Shown: one piece after another, positions 30,738 through 40,649 of the stretch
Layout: every line of letters begins with the position of its first letter
Position numbering within the stretch: position 1 is the first letter of the stretch
From: an uncultured Clostridium sp.
GTDB lineage: Bacteria > Bacillota > Clostridia > Lachnospirales > Lachnospiraceae
Length of the DNA stretch: 64,000 nt
Direction of reading: 5' to 3'
NCBI GenBank assembly: GCA_937902905.1
Contig: CALELW010000112.1
Location: 5,348-69,347, forward strand
Position numbers and translations under genes: made by a program
Notes under the pieces: model-generated
The model's database searches: none
Told to the model about the DNA's origin: nothing
Seen by the model: the letters and a program-made list of their open reading frames with translations, nothing else

Positions 30738-31571
30738 TTATACCCCCTCATACAGCACCCGATACGTTACATCCATGATGTAACCGGTCGGTGTGTCCAC
30801 TTCAACACGGTAATGGTTGGCTCCCGGTTCTACCTGCGCCCATGTCATGCCGGAGATGCGTTTCGGCAAAAGATTCGTCACCGTTCCGCCACGTTCTAGC
30901 CATATCGCCTTTTCTTTCGTGGTCGTCCGGATGTATACGTTATCAAACGCTTCTAAGTGTTCTTTTATGCCTAAGAATCCGCTATCTGTGTATATCGCAA
31001 GGCTTTCGGTCGGCGCTGTAATCGATATGTGAAACAGTGCTCCGGATGGCACCGTTCCCGGATTGTTCAACACAAAGCCACCCGTAGCAATTTCAGACAT
31101 TTCCATATCTTCGGCAGAGTACGGAAATTCAAGCAATGGTATCTCCGGAACACATGAGAACACTCCCGTTTCCTGCGTATCGACAAAGAACGGATTCGGA
31201 CATAGTATGGATATTTGAAATGTTTCCCTCATTACAAATAAATCTATCTCCATGCTTTCTACATAACCATCGATATATACGCTTCTGGTGCCATTTTCAT
31301 AAAACAGTCTAATCTTCTTTTTTTCCGGAAAATATCGATACAGCACATTGCGGTTTTCCTCAATCGGGTACTCCGGGATAATCGTTATCGTGATGTTGCG
31401 TTTATTGATACGGATGGAGTTGAGTTCTTCTCCATCCATCCCGGTAACTGCCGCTGTGTTGATGGTACATCCCGCCGGTGTCAATCCGGTAATTTTAACA
31501 ACGTTATAGTTCGGGTTGTCTGTCAGTTCCAGCACCTCGCCTTTGTCGTTTTGTACACTAAATTCAAACAT
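30738..31571 (-). CDS. Distal tail protein (Dit-like)
   Basis: A 277-aa phage tail family protein located right after the tape measure gene, the usual place of Dit, which forms the ring joining tail tube and tip. The N-terminal domain includes INKRNITITIIPEYPIEENR and LCPNPFFVD, features of Dit-like proteins. It overlaps the tape measure gene by 8 bases. Confidence 0.82.
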   Translation of the reverse strand: MFEFSVQNDKGEVLELTDNPNYNVVKITGLTPAGCTINTAAVTGMDGEELNSIRINKRNITITIIPEYPIEENRNVLYRYFPEKKKIRLFYENGTRSVYIDGYVESMEIDLFVMRETFQISILCPNPFFVDTQETGVFSCVPEIPLLEFPYSAEDMEMSEIATGGFVLNNPGTVPSGALFHISITAPTESLAIYTDSGFLGIKEHLEAFDNVYIRTTTKEKAIWLERGGTVTNLLPKRISGMTWAQVEPGANHYRVEVDTPTGYIMDVTYRVLYEGV

Positions 31572-34500
31572 TGCTTACACCTCCCAGTAAATTCCTTGAC
31601 TGTCTGTAAATATCCCACCGACTCAGTGCTTTTGGACTGTTGTTCGTCTGGTAGAAGTTGTATGTATTCGTCGTGGCTGCTGCCGCTTTCTCGATACTCC
31701 TTGCTCCTCTTGCGGCCACATCCAAGTTTGCCGTAGCGGCGGCGTTCTTCATTGGATTTACCACGTTTTCTCTCACCCTCTGCATCATCTGCCGGAGTGC
31801 CGGGAGTTTTCTTTCAATACCTTTTGTCAATCCCGGAATAATGAATACACCCGCTTCTCTGTCCATTACTTTGGATGGTGAGTGGATTCCCAGCTCTTTT
31901 TTGATACTGCTCACCAGTGTCTTTTTTAACTGTTTCGCTGACTTATTCAGTTCCGCACTCTTTGAATTGAATCCTTTCACAAATCCTTTCATTGCATTTT
32001 CCCCGATGCTTTCAAGCTGCTTTTCCAGTCCTGCCATCACCGTTTTGACCTGTTTTGTGTAATTGTCTTTGATTTGTTTTACGCGTTCCGCATAGTAAGT
32101 GTTTGCCACTTTTTTCGACGCATTGATTTTATCCGTGTACGCCTTGTTGTATGCCGCGAGTTCTTGTTTATTTAATGACAGCAACTTCGTTGTCAAATCA
32201 AGTCCGTCTGATGTATCAAGGGCGGCAATTTCCGTCATCAGTTCGGAGGAAAGCGTTTTCTTTAACGCTTCCATGTTTTTACCGTACTGGATAATCTTCG
32301 CCGTCTCTGATTTGAAATCAGCAAGCGTAATCTTTCCGTCATCATCCTTCGTAAACAGATCACCGCTTGATAATCTGCTCTGCAAGTCATCCTGCAGCTC
32401 TTTTACCGCGTCGTACTTTTCTTGTACGGATGAGGTCATGGATTCTATCTTTTTCTGTACCTTCTCCGCCGCTTTTTCTGCTGCCTTTGAGAAAGCCGTC
32501 GAGAAAGATTCCGCTAGGTTTTCACCCAGTTTCTTAAAGCTCTCCTTTGACTTTTTGTTTTTTGTCTCCTTTTGTGCTTTTTTTACTGCCCGGTCAACGA
32601 GTTTCTTGACCGCTTTCTCTGCTTTCTGCTCCTGCTTCGTGATGCCGTTCGCATACGCTTCCGAAACCTTTGTACCTATGTCTTCATATTTGCCCGTCTT
32701 ATTTGCCTTTTTAAGTTGTGACAAAGATTTCTTTGCCAGCGCCGTAATGGCTCTTCCTACAGTATCATATGCCTTTTCGATACCTTTAGCGGTCCCGATT
32801 GTGAAGTACTTACCAATTTCCTCTGTCTTTTTTGATGGGGAATGGATTTCGAGCTTTTCTTTAAGTTTCGACAGCATGCTATCCGCCAGCTTTCCAACCT
32901 TTCCTATCAATCCACTGCTCTGTTTTCCTTCTTCCATTCCAGTTTTCAAGCCTTTTACAAAGTTTTCGCCGGCTTCTTTTGATTTGATGCCCTTCATTTT
33001 CTTTTCGACCAGCTTCGAAATGTCTTCCGCTGATTTTCCGGCTTTATTTTTTCCAAGTTCCAGACCTTCTTTGTATTCTTTTGTTGTCTTTTGCCCGGAT
33101 TTCTTAGCTTTTTTCTCAAATTTCTTTAGTGCCTTGTCGGAAGCCTGCATCAGGTACTTTGCATTGTTCACGTCTTCCTTCGTGATACCGGCTTTTCCTT
33201 CTTTAAATTGTTTATTCAGGTTTTCGTACTGTTTTTTTGTATTTTCAACCTGATTTTTGAGTGATTTTTCTGTTCCGTTTTCTGCCGTAATAAAGTTATT
33301 GACCATTTTCGTCAATTCTTTTTTTATTTTTTTGTTGTTACCCGATGCAGCGGCCACTGAAAGAGCTTCCCAATTTGTTATTGTTGTGCAATATTGCGAG
33401 TACTGTTTTTCCGCATTTTCAAATGTTTTTTTATTCTTTTTTTCCTGCTCTCTCAGCTTCTTTTCGTTTTCCCTAGCTGCTTCTAGTTCTTGATTGTATC
33501 GTCTCGACCCACTTATTTGGCCCGCGCGTCCACCTCCTGCCTCTTTAATGTATCGTTCCAACTTCTTGACATCTTGTGCCGCTTTTAGCTCTTTTTTGGC
33601 TGTCTCTAATTTTTTTTGAGTTTCTTTCAAGTTCGCTTCAGCATCGCCTTTATTTGTTGCTGCTTTGCTTTTATTTGTCACCGCTTTGGTATACGAATCT
33701 TTATATGTATCCAGTATTAATTGCGCTTTTTTTGTCTCTATTAACTTATCAATCGACTTTTTTTCTTTCTCGTAATTTTTTATAACCCGCCCGGTCATTT
33801 TTAACTCTGTGCCGAGTGCGTCATTCAAAGTTGTAACAATAAATTTTGCACGGTCTTTCTGACTTTTCTTTACCTTGCCATTTTTGTCCACCATATCATC
33901 AAGCTCGTCTTTGAGCTTTTTATAGTAGTCAAATTGTGCTGTTGTATCTGATACGGACTTGTCTCTTGCTTCTTTGAGGTCTTTCCACTCTTTTGTCATT
34001 TCATCAACGGACTTTTTCGTTTTGTCGTGTTTTTCAATCATTTTATCAATGGATTCACTCTCTTTGTCCGTTGCTTTCGTTGCACCTTTGGTTGCTGCTG
34101 CATACAACGCCAATCCACCCACCACGGCACCGATTCCTGCCGCAAGCAGTCCCATCGGGCTGGCCGCTTGTATTAAGTTCAAAATCTTTTGTGCTGCTGC
34201 GGTTGATGCAATGGCTGTCTTTAACGTTACAAAAGTCGCGTACGCGGTTTTTAACACCTCAATAAATTTCATGAGTTTCACGAAAGCAAATGCGATACCA
34301 AGTGCACCTCCGAGTATTACTATCTTTTTTTTAAGTTCGTCCGTATGTTCAATTGCATAATTTGCAAATTCCTCCACCTTTGGCAACAACTTTTTCGCCA
34401 AAGGCTCAAATAATTCCAATTGCAGTGTGCGGCCGATTTCCTTGTATTTTGAGGCAACATCATCATACTTTACTTCTTTTAACTTTTCCGCAGAGCCTTG

Positions 34501-35997
34501 CACTTTTTTGAACGTTTTGCCGGTACTCTTTAATGACTTAACCACCTTCAAGTTGGCGTCCTCTCCCATAGTTCCAAATGCTGTGGACGCCATCGTCAAC
34601 GCTTTCTGTTCATTTTTACAGCCATTGATATCTTTTACAATTGAATCAATGACGTCTTTCATTGTCCCTTTGCCATCTTTCCATGCTTTGAAAGATTTTT
34701 TTGTATCCTTGCTGAATATACCGATATTTTTTTCAATGCTTCCGTCTCCGAGCCTGTTCTTGACCTCGTTGATAGAATCATTTACTTTATCAAGGTTATA
34801 GGCACCGTTTTTCGTGCCGTTTGCAAGCAACTGGAAGTATTCTTCGGCAGTATACCCGGCTTGTTCGAAGTTGCCGCCATACTCTGCCACGTTATCTCCT
34901 AATTCGTTCGTATAATCTAATCCCTTCTGTGAACCCTTTACAAACAAATCAAACGCCTCTGTCGAATCTGCGCCGAAGTGCGTCATTAATCCGTTGACGC
35001 CTCGGATGGTCTCCTGAAAGTCCGAACCAAAGGTATCCTCTAAGGCTATCGCGTTCTCTGTCAGTTCTTTGACCTTCGACGGGTCCGTCTCTTTTGTGAC
35101 CTGTTTGACATATGCCATTTTGTCGCCGATGTCTTTTAATGATTCACCATAGCCCGCTTTATACACTTCCTGCATTTTTTCCGAGAATTTTTCCGTTGTC
35201 TTCTCGTTTGCTCCCGTAATTGCTTGGAATGAGCTGGAGGCTTCCTGTGTCTCTACTGTTACCTTTTCCAAGGTGTCTTTTACTTCTGTAGCCATTTTCT
35301 TAATACCATCAGATATTAAATTCCCAATTGCTATACGGACAGAGTCAAGTCCCTCCTTGCTTTTTTCCGCTGCTGATTTTGTCTTTTTCAGACTTTTATC
35401 CATTTTATCCGTGCTTGTATCTAGTTTGGCCGCTGCCTCTTTGTTCACTTTAAGTTCTTCCGAAAGTTTCTTTATGTCCTTTTTAAGCGTGGTAGCTTCT
35501 TTTGAGCCTTTCCCAAATGTCAGTGTCGCATCCTTATATCCATCTTTCAGGCGGTCAAGTTCTTTTTCCTGATTTGAAATCTCCTCTTCTAAAGAAGCGA
35601 ACGCTCCTTTGCTTTTTTGTTCTTCTTGTGTTGTCTCGTTTAATTTTTCTGTATATTTTTTTAAAGAGGCTGACGCTCTTCCGACTGCTGCCTCTTGATT
35701 TTTCATTTTGATATAAAGTTCCTCTGCGGCTTTTGAATCTTTTCCCTGCGTTTCCGCAATCTGCTTGTACTGTTCTTCCAATGCCGACAGTTTAATCTTT
35801 TCCTGTTCCACGATTCCGGTCATCTGCTCAACTTTTTTCGCGAGCCCGTCCGTGGAATCGCTCCAGCTGTCCATCCCTGCCGTTGCACTCTTAAACTCCG
35901 CATTGAGTGACCGGATGCGGCGGTTTGCTTCGGTGACATTCTTTTTTAACTCGGATATATCAATTCCAATTTTCGTTGTTACGTTTTCCTCTGCCAT
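31564..35997 (-). CDS. Tail tape measure protein
   Basis: A 1477-aa protein that sets tail length and exits during DNA injection. It is mostly alpha-helical with long Lys/Glu-rich coiled coils, has an Ala-rich hydrophobic patch (about residues 565-645) and carries the conserved motifs EIHSPSKKTEEIGKYF and LGIHSPSKVMDREAGVF. The N-terminal part matches the TP901-type minor tail family. It is by far the longest gene of the prophage. It starts 51 bases after the chaperone extension frame. Confidence 0.95.
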   Translation of the reverse strand: MAEENVTTKIGIDISELKKNVTEANRRIRSLNAEFKSATAGMDSWSDSTDGLAKKVEQMTGIVEQEKIKLSALEEQYKQIAETQGKDSKAAEELYIKMKNQEAAVGRASASLKKYTEKLNETTQEEQKSKGAFASLEEEISNQEKELDRLKDGYKDATLTFGKGSKEATTLKKDIKKLSEELKVNKEAAAKLDTSTDKMDKSLKKTKSAAEKSKEGLDSVRIAIGNLISDGIKKMATEVKDTLEKVTVETQEASSSFQAITGANEKTTEKFSEKMQEVYKAGYGESLKDIGDKMAYVKQVTKETDPSKVKELTENAIALEDTFGSDFQETIRGVNGLMTHFGADSTEAFDLFVKGSQKGLDYTNELGDNVAEYGGNFEQAGYTAEEYFQLLANGTKNGAYNLDKVNDSINEVKNRLGDGSIEKNIGIFSKDTKKSFKAWKDGKGTMKDVIDSIVKDINGCKNEQKALTMASTAFGTMGEDANLKVVKSLKSTGKTFKKVQGSAEKLKEVKYDDVASKYKEIGRTLQLELFEPLAKKLLPKVEEFANYAIEHTDELKKKIVILGGALGIAFAFVKLMKFIEVLKTAYATFVTLKTAIASTAAAQKILNLIQAASPMGLLAAGIGAVVGGLALYAAATKGATKATDKESESIDKMIEKHDKTKKSVDEMTKEWKDLKEARDKSVSDTTAQFDYYKKLKDELDDMVDKNGKVKKSQKDRAKFIVTTLNDALGTELKMTGRVIKNYEKEKKSIDKLIETKKAQLILDTYKDSYTKAVTNKSKAATNKGDAEANLKETQKKLETAKKELKAAQDVKKLERYIKEAGGGRAGQISGSRRYNQELEAARENEKKLREQEKKNKKTFENAEKQYSQYCTTITNWEALSVAAASGNNKKIKKELTKMVNNFITAENGTEKSLKNQVENTKKQYENLNKQFKEGKAGITKEDVNNAKYLMQASDKALKKFEKKAKKSGQKTTKEYKEGLELGKNKAGKSAEDISKLVEKKMKGIKSKEAGENFVKGLKTGMEEGKQSSGLIGKVGKLADSMLSKLKEKLEIHSPSKKTEEIGKYFTIGTAKGIEKAYDTVGRAITALAKKSLSQLKKANKTGKYEDIGTKVSEAYANGITKQEQKAEKAVKKLVDRAVKKAQKETKNKKSKESFKKLGENLAESFSTAFSKAAEKAAEKVQKKIESMTSSVQEKYDAVKELQDDLQSRLSSGDLFTKDDDGKITLADFKSETAKIIQYGKNMEALKKTLSSELMTEIAALDTSDGLDLTTKLLSLNKQELAAYNKAYTDKINASKKVANTYYAERVKQIKDNYTKQVKTVMAGLEKQLESIGENAMKGFVKGFNSKSAELNKSAKQLKKTLVSSIKKELGIHSPSKVMDREAGVFIIPGLTKGIERKLPALRQMMQRVRENVVNPMKNAAATANLDVAARGARSIEKAAAATTNTYNFYQTNNSPKALSRWDIYRQSRNLLGGVSNV

Positions 35998-36047
35998 ACT
36001 ATCTATCTTCCTTTCAAAAAAAGCCGCCGAGCATCGCCCGGCAGCCT

Positions 36048-36272
36048 CTAAAACCAGCTCGTCGCTTTCCGGCGATATACTTTTTGCTTTGGCTTTCCAT
36101 CCTCTGTATAATTTCTCACGTTGTACTGGTGCAACCGGCGCATGAGGAGAAATACTTCTTTCCCCGTGTAAGCCCTTAGCCGGATTGGGTCAAGTGCCCC
36201 AAACACCCGGCAAAGGCTTACGTCCATCTCAAACATGGATTCGTAGATTGTTACGTCGTCGCACCGCTCTAG
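36048..36272 (-). CDS. Tail assembly chaperone extension, made by -1 frameshift
   Basis: An open frame of 74 codons without its own ribosome site, in the -1 frame relative to the preceding gene. It is open right from the GGGAAAC slippery site, giving LERCDDVTIYESMFEMDVS after the shift. The product would be a fusion of about 185 aa, like GT of lambda, which recruits the tape measure protein. The position between chaperone and tape measure genes is conserved in siphophages. Confidence 0.75.
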   Translation of the reverse strand, partial: LERCDDVTIYESMFEMDVSLCRVFGALDPIRLRAYTGKEVFLLMRRLHQYNVRNYTEDGKPKQKVYRRKATSWF

Positions 36273-36604
36273 TTTCCCTCTGTGTCTGCTCCAATGTTCA
36301 ACATTTCGTCTGCTGTGTAAAGCGTCACATCAATGATGAGGCTGATAACCTCTTCGAGCCTTGTGCGCCGCAGTTCCTCCCGTGTCAAACCGTCGAACAT
36401 CGTCAATAACAAATCGTTAATTACCGGCATCGCCTGGACAACTGTCTTGCCGATGGCAATTGCATTGTTCTTTTCAGTAATATCGCAGTTTACCACGGCG
36501 GCAATATCTTCAAGTGTGCCGTACATCACATGGATTTCTTCCGTTTCGTACGTCTTTTCGATTTCTTTGGGAGAGTGATCTTTGTAGATGTTTAACTTAA
36601 ACAT
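36269..36604 (-). CDS. Tail assembly chaperone (G-like)
   Basis: A 111-aa protein between the major tail protein and the tape measure gene, acidic at the C-terminus. It corresponds to lambda G. Its last codons GAG-GGA-AAC-TAG contain the slippery heptamer G-GGA-AAC, so some ribosomes continue into the downstream frame. Confidence 0.8.
   Translation of the reverse strand: MFKLNIYKDHSPKEIEKTYETEEIHVMYGTLEDIAAVVNCDITEKNNAIAIGKTVVQAMPVINDLLLTMFDGLTREELRRTRLEEVISLIIDVTLYTADEMLNIGADTEGN
36272..36278 (-). other. Programmed -1 ribosomal frameshift site GGGAAAC
   Basis: The heptamer fits X-XXY-YYZ in the zero frame of the chaperone gene, one codon before its stop. The -1 frame is open through the next 74 codons. 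Confidence 0.75.
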
Positions 36605-36615
36605 GTTCTACCTCC

Positions 36616-37269
36616 TTAACCTGCCGGGTTTTCCTCTGCGTTCTGGGTCTGTTCGCTGCTCGGTGTCGTTTTGATAATATCGTCAGGTGTCTGGACCTTC
36701 GAGAAGAACTGTTCCTCGGTCATGCCACAAGAGTCGGCTGGGACAATCGTAGCTTTTGCCGATTTGTTGTCGTTTGCAACGAATTTCTTGTGTGTGTTGA
36801 TGCCCGTGTAGGCAAGCTCCTGACCGTTTGCGTCTGTGCCGTTATCTTTCGACTTGTGTGAATCGGACGGGTCGCCGAATCTACCCTTTAAGCGCCATAC
36901 GTAGTGCTCTCTGCCGTCTGTGTCTTCCGTGATATATCCGATAGCCATGTACGGTGCTGTTGCCGTTCCTTCAATCAGCGCACCGGTTCCTTCGTCGAAC
37001 TTTTGTCCGGTAATCGTTGCTCTGTTTTTCAGGGACACCGCAGACACATTCACATTGACCGTATCTGCTCCGGTCGCATCAATGACAATAGCCGCTTCGT
37101 TGTCATAGTAATGAGTGTCGCTCGATGATTCAGTTTCCTTCGACAACTCCGAAGTACCTGCGAGAGCGAATGGCGTGTCATATTTAAGTTCGTCATTCGT
37201 ATCTTTTGTCAATATTGCTGCCACGAGACCTCTGATACCGCGATATTCTACGATTTTCTCTTCATTCAT
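36616..37269 (-). CDS. Major tail protein
   Basis: A 217-aa tail tube protein of the phi13-like type. The N-terminus NEEKIVEYRGIRGLVAAILT and the internal APYMAIGYITEDTDGREHYV are characteristic; the C-terminal tail is Thr/Ser/Gln-rich. It lies directly before the tail chaperones and after the tail-completion genes, as expected. Confidence 0.88.
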   Translation of the reverse strand: MNEEKIVEYRGIRGLVAAILTKDTNDELKYDTPFALAGTSELSKETESSSDTHYYDNEAAIVIDATGADTVNVNVSAVSLKNRATITGQKFDEGTGALIEGTATAPYMAIGYITEDTDGREHYVWRLKGRFGDPSDSHKSKDNGTDANGQELAYTGINTHKKFVANDNKSAKATIVPADSCGMTEEQFFSKVQTPDDIIKTTPSSEQTQNAEENPAG

Positions 37270-37280
37270 TTTTATTCCTC

Positions 37281-37625
37281 CTAATTTCTTTTTTTATAAA
37301 TTACATGGATACCGCGCCCGGTATGTGTAGGCTCGTCGCTTGCGACTGAGTAGCCTGTTCCCGGCACGATAAAACCATTCTTAACAAGTTCCTGTTTGAC
37401 CGTCACCGGCATTTTATATACCAGCGTAGCGTCCGTACTGTAAAAGTTGACATCATAGTCGTAAAGTTCACAATGCGCTTTATTATCATAAAAGCTGGAG
37501 TCATCTCCCGGATTCTGCCAGTATGTAAAAAAATGTTCCGGATACTCTTCCCCTTGTGCAAGGGAACCCTGCAATATCACCGGATAATCATATTGTGATA
37601 ATATTTCAATCAGTTTATCTTCCAT
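37281..37625 (-). CDS. Tail terminator/completion-type protein
   Basis: A 114-aa protein in the position of the tail completion protein, just before the major tail gene. EYPEHFFTYWQNPGDDSSFY is typical of small phage proteins at this place. It probably caps the tail tube at its head end. Confidence 0.7.
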   Translation of the reverse strand: MEDKLIEILSQYDYPVILQGSLAQGEEYPEHFFTYWQNPGDDSSFYDNKAHCELYDYDVNFYSTDATLVYKMPVTVKQELVKNGFIVPGTGYSVASDEPTHTGRGIHVIYKKRN

Positions 37626-37627
37626 TT

Positions 37628-38041
37628 TCAGCCTCCTAGCAGTTTTTTAATTCCTTTTTGAAACGTCTCCTCTTGTGCTTTTTTGATTCGTTCCTGTGCT
37701 TTCTTTCCGTACACATCAGCGTACAACTTTGTGTCCTTTTTCATCCTCGGTGTGCCGTACATCAAAAAGATAGATGGTAATCCACCTTGTTTGATATCAA
37801 ACCCGACCGGGATATTGGCTTTGGTGCCATCCCATTTCACATCGGCTTTTGTGACAATGGATTCCTGCGTGCTTCCGGTTCGGTGGTGTCTTGTCATGTC
37901 CTGCACGATAGGCGGCGTCACCGCTTCGTGTGCCGCTTTCAGACAACTCTCTGCAAGCTGTTCAACCTTTCCTCCTGCTTTCTCCCATTTTTCCGCTAAG
38001 TCTTCCAACCGGGAGAAGTCAATCATGCCTTTTTTTGCCAT
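37628..38041 (-). CDS. HK97 gp10-family neck protein
   Basis: A 137-aa protein of the HK97 gp10-like family, which joins head and tail. The LEDLAEKWEKAGGKVEQLAE helix and the later LPSIFLMYGTPRMKKD region fit the family. It overlaps the preceding gene by one base in a TGATG junction. Confidence 0.82.
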   Translation of the reverse strand: MAKKGMIDFSRLEDLAEKWEKAGGKVEQLAESCLKAAHEAVTPPIVQDMTRHHRTGSTQESIVTKADVKWDGTKANIPVGFDIKQGGLPSIFLMYGTPRMKKDTKLYADVYGKKAQERIKKAQEETFQKGIKKLLGG

Positions 38042-38379
38042 CACGCGCCCCCCTTAACGGCTCTGACCTTTGCCACAAGGTACTGGTTTCGCATTCCGAT
38101 GTTTTCCGGAGTACCTAATACCTCATATGTTGTCCCGTCAATCTCAAAACGGCTCGCCGGAGTAATGTCCGGTCTGAACCACGTCTCAAGCGTTGCGGTG
38201 TTTTCAACAACAATCTGCCCGTTTGATGTCTTTTCTGTACCTCCAAAGGTGCGGAAAGACACATAGACGCGTTCGCCTTCGCCGTACTGCTTTTGTTTCA
38301 CGCCTTTTACCAAAGTTTCGCCGATTGGATTCAAAAGCTCCGCCGGTACAACGTATGGTAAATTCGGTTGCCATGCCAT
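38041..38379 (-). CDS. Head closure (stopper) protein
   Basis: A 112-aa protein in the order connector, closure, gp10, tail. The TLETWFRPDITPASRFEIDG segment resembles SPP1 gp16/HK97 gp7-like head-closure proteins. It starts after GAGGTGACAGT-ATG. Confidence 0.7.
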   Translation of the reverse strand: MAWQPNLPYVVPAELLNPIGETLVKGVKQKQYGEGERVYVSFRTFGGTEKTSNGQIVVENTATLETWFRPDITPASRFEIDGTTYEVLGTPENIGMRNQYLVAKVRAVKGGA

Positions 38380-38390
38380 ACTGTCACCTC

Positions 38391-38645
38391 CTAGTAACTC
38401 AACTGGATTACTCTTTCTTTGAAGTAGGCCGACAGTTCGCCGTTATACAAAAGGTCGTTGACACCTCTCGAAAGAACACCCATCACGGCAGACGACGAAA
38501 GACGTTCTTTCGGGACTCCGGCATCCGTCAGATATTGTTTGATTTCTCTCAGATACCCAAGCAATCTCGCGTCCTGATAGTTGCCGGTAATTCCGAGTGC
38601 GTCTTTAACTTCTTTAAGCTGTTCGTCTTCCGTCATTTCTGCCAT
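38391..38645 (-). CDS. Head-tail connector (gp6-like adaptor)
   Basis: An 84-aa helical protein after the capsid gene. LKEVKDALGITGNYQDARLL and the following GYLREIKQYL are typical of gp6-like connector proteins that dock on the portal ring. Confidence 0.75.
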   Translation of the reverse strand: MAEMTEDEQLKEVKDALGITGNYQDARLLGYLREIKQYLTDAGVPKERLSSSAVMGVLSRGVNDLLYNGELSAYFKERVIQLSY

Positions 38646-38664
38646 AATGGTCTCCTTTCATCAA

Positions 38665-40014
38665 TCAGCCTGTCGGTTCTTCGCTTTTATCGGATGTAGT
38701 GCTGCTTGCTTTGCTCTTTCCTTTTTTGATAAGGATAAAGCCATTCGCGTCTGCAATCTTTCCGTCTACAATCAGAATAACCTTGTTCTTGACTTCGTTT
38801 GTGTCGTGGTCAATCCACTTCACTACTTGCATCTCAAGATTCGAGTTCACGACGTAGTCTTTGAGGTCGCCGTAGATGGCGAACACATCACCGACAGCTG
38901 CGTCCTCGTAGTAAGGGAGCAATTCCTCTTCAACAGTCTCCACGTCTTTACCCATGAAGCGGTAGGTTTCCTCACCATTAACACCGTAGTTGGTGCGTCC
39001 AACCGGCTGACCGTTTTTATCCTCCATACCGTCGATTTTCTCGTCAAAAGTTGACTGTGCCATGATGAAGCATCCTTTGCGATAGCTCTTTTTGATTTTG
39101 GCTTTCATTCTATGCCAGCCGTTCCACGTCATATCTTCCGGTGCCATGGTAACAACAGTTTTTACACGTGTATCCGTCAGGATTCCAAGCGGCTGTGTTG
39201 TGCCATCACCTTTGATGATTGCCTTCTCAAGAGCTTTCATGATTGCTTCTGTAGCAAGCGGCACAAAGAGCTTCTGAAACTCTTCGATTGTCACTACAGA
39301 CGCCAACAAGGTCTGTGCAATCTTGCACTCGACACCGTAATAGCTGAATGTAACCTTTTCGTCTGCGCTCAACTTCTGGCTGTCTGATGCCTTTTCGCCG
39401 ACCCATGCCGCCTCCGGCTTAATTGAGAGGATTGGGATGGCTACGCCGCCCTGAATATTGGTTTTTGTAACTTTTGCGTAAATGTTTCCATAGCTTTCCA
39501 GCTTCTGGATAATCTCACGTACCAAAGTGGTTGGAATTACCGCCCCGACATCTGCCGTTCCTGTGACTGCTGCCTCTCTTTTAATCGGCACGCGTAACTC
39601 CGTAGGAATCGGTGTACTACGACACACATACTCAAGAAACGCTTTTTTGTATTCGCTTCTTTCTGTTGGGTCGTCCGTTTCTGACTGTGCTTCCGGACGT
39701 TTTGAGCGGAACGCTCCAACGATACCCGCGTTTCTCATCTCTCCGGTCTGAATATTGCTTCTCTGACCGTCGTCATTCTGTGCTGTTCCCTTTGGGCTTC
39801 CTTCTCCTTCGTCTTTGTTGTTCCCTTCGCCTTCGGATTCCAAGTCCTTGATTTCCTCAGCGATGTCTTTTAAGTCATCCGCCGTTTCTGTAAGACGTTC
39901 ATAAATGCTTCGCACTTCGGCTACGTCTTTTGATTCCTCGGCACGTTTCATTAAGTCTTCTTTGCGCTCCAGTAATTTCTTCTGACGCGCTTTCAGTTTT
40001 TCAAGTCTGCTCAT
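38665..40014 (-). CDS. Major capsid protein (HK97 fold)
   Basis: A 449-aa capsid precursor. The start MSRLEKLK follows AAAGGAGCATTTTAAAA. The first 100 or so residues form an N-terminal scaffolding coiled coil removed by the protease. The mature region has the HK97-family helix and loops (TLVREIIQKLESYGNIYAKV, later MKAKIKKSYRKGCFIMAQST). It follows the protease gene, as is standard. Confidence 0.93.
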   Translation of the reverse strand: MSRLEKLKARQKKLLERKEDLMKRAEESKDVAEVRSIYERLTETADDLKDIAEEIKDLESEGEGNNKDEGEGSPKGTAQNDDGQRSNIQTGEMRNAGIVGAFRSKRPEAQSETDDPTERSEYKKAFLEYVCRSTPIPTELRVPIKREAAVTGTADVGAVIPTTLVREIIQKLESYGNIYAKVTKTNIQGGVAIPILSIKPEAAWVGEKASDSQKLSADEKVTFSYYGVECKIAQTLLASVVTIEEFQKLFVPLATEAIMKALEKAIIKGDGTTQPLGILTDTRVKTVVTMAPEDMTWNGWHRMKAKIKKSYRKGCFIMAQSTFDEKIDGMEDKNGQPVGRTNYGVNGEETYRFMGKDVETVEEELLPYYEDAAVGDVFAIYGDLKDYVVNSNLEMQVVKWIDHDTNEVKNKVILIVDGKIADANGFILIKKGKSKASSTTSDKSEEPTG

Positions 40015-40016
40015 TT

Positions 40017-40649
40017 TTAAAATGCTCCTTTCAGTTTTACTTTTTCTTTCCACAGTTCCAACTCGTCACTCTCCAGTGATTTTCCCCGGACACTCTCCAG
40101 TGCCCTCTGCGCACTTTCCAGTGCTTTTTTATCTCTAGCCATGATAGAAGTATCTTCGTAGGCGGGAAATGTTACCGCCGATACCTCCACAATGGTGGAT
40201 ATCTTTTCAATAAAGCGCTTTGGGTAATCTGTATCAAGGTCTTCCCAACGCTCTTCCTCAATCCAAAACATAAAACTCATGCCCGTAATGTCACCGCGTT
40301 CGATGGCGCTATAAAGTGCTCTTGCGTCGGCATTGTTTTCTGTGTCGAGGTAGGCTCGAATCTTAAGCCCCTCCTTGTCGACCGTAAGCTGCAGCGTCGA
40401 ATTTTTGTTGTTGTTTCGACTTCTTGCCAACGGGATTCTGTTTAAATCATGATTTGTTAGAAAACAAACATCGTGTAAGTCTGTTTTGTCCAGTGCCCCC
40501 GGTACAATTTCCTCGCGGAAGATGCCGCCGATATCTGCCTCTTTGCCATACACAACCGGACGTCCTTCTATGTAGTTTCCTCGTTCGTCCTGCTCTGCCC
40601 GAACATCAAACATAAACGCCCGGCGTTCTGCCTTGTCACTCTTGCTCAT
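40017..40649 (-). CDS. Prohead protease (HK97 family)
   Basis: A 210-aa serine protease that matures the capsid. The start MSKSDKA follows AGGAGGGGCAAAAA. Catalytic His lies in CFLTNHDLNRIPLARS and Ser in VEVSAVTFPAYEDTS, the spacing usual for U35 proteases. It lies between portal and capsid genes and overlaps portal by 14 bases. Confidence 0.92.
   Translation of the reverse strand: MSKSDKAERRAFMFDVRAEQDERGNYIEGRPVVYGKEADIGGIFREEIVPGALDKTDLHDVCFLTNHDLNRIPLARSRNNNKNSTLQLTVDKEGLKIRAYLDTENNADARALYSAIERGDITGMSFMFWIEEERWEDLDTDYPKRFIEKISTIVEVSAVTFPAYEDTSIMARDKKALESAQRALESVRGKSLESDELELWKEKVKLKGAF

Noticed and set aside
32099..33253. 384-codon rightward frame opposite the tape measure gene
   Set aside because: It mirrors the Lys/Glu-rich tape measure coding strand (Phe/Ser-rich shadow) and has no domain or ribosome site.
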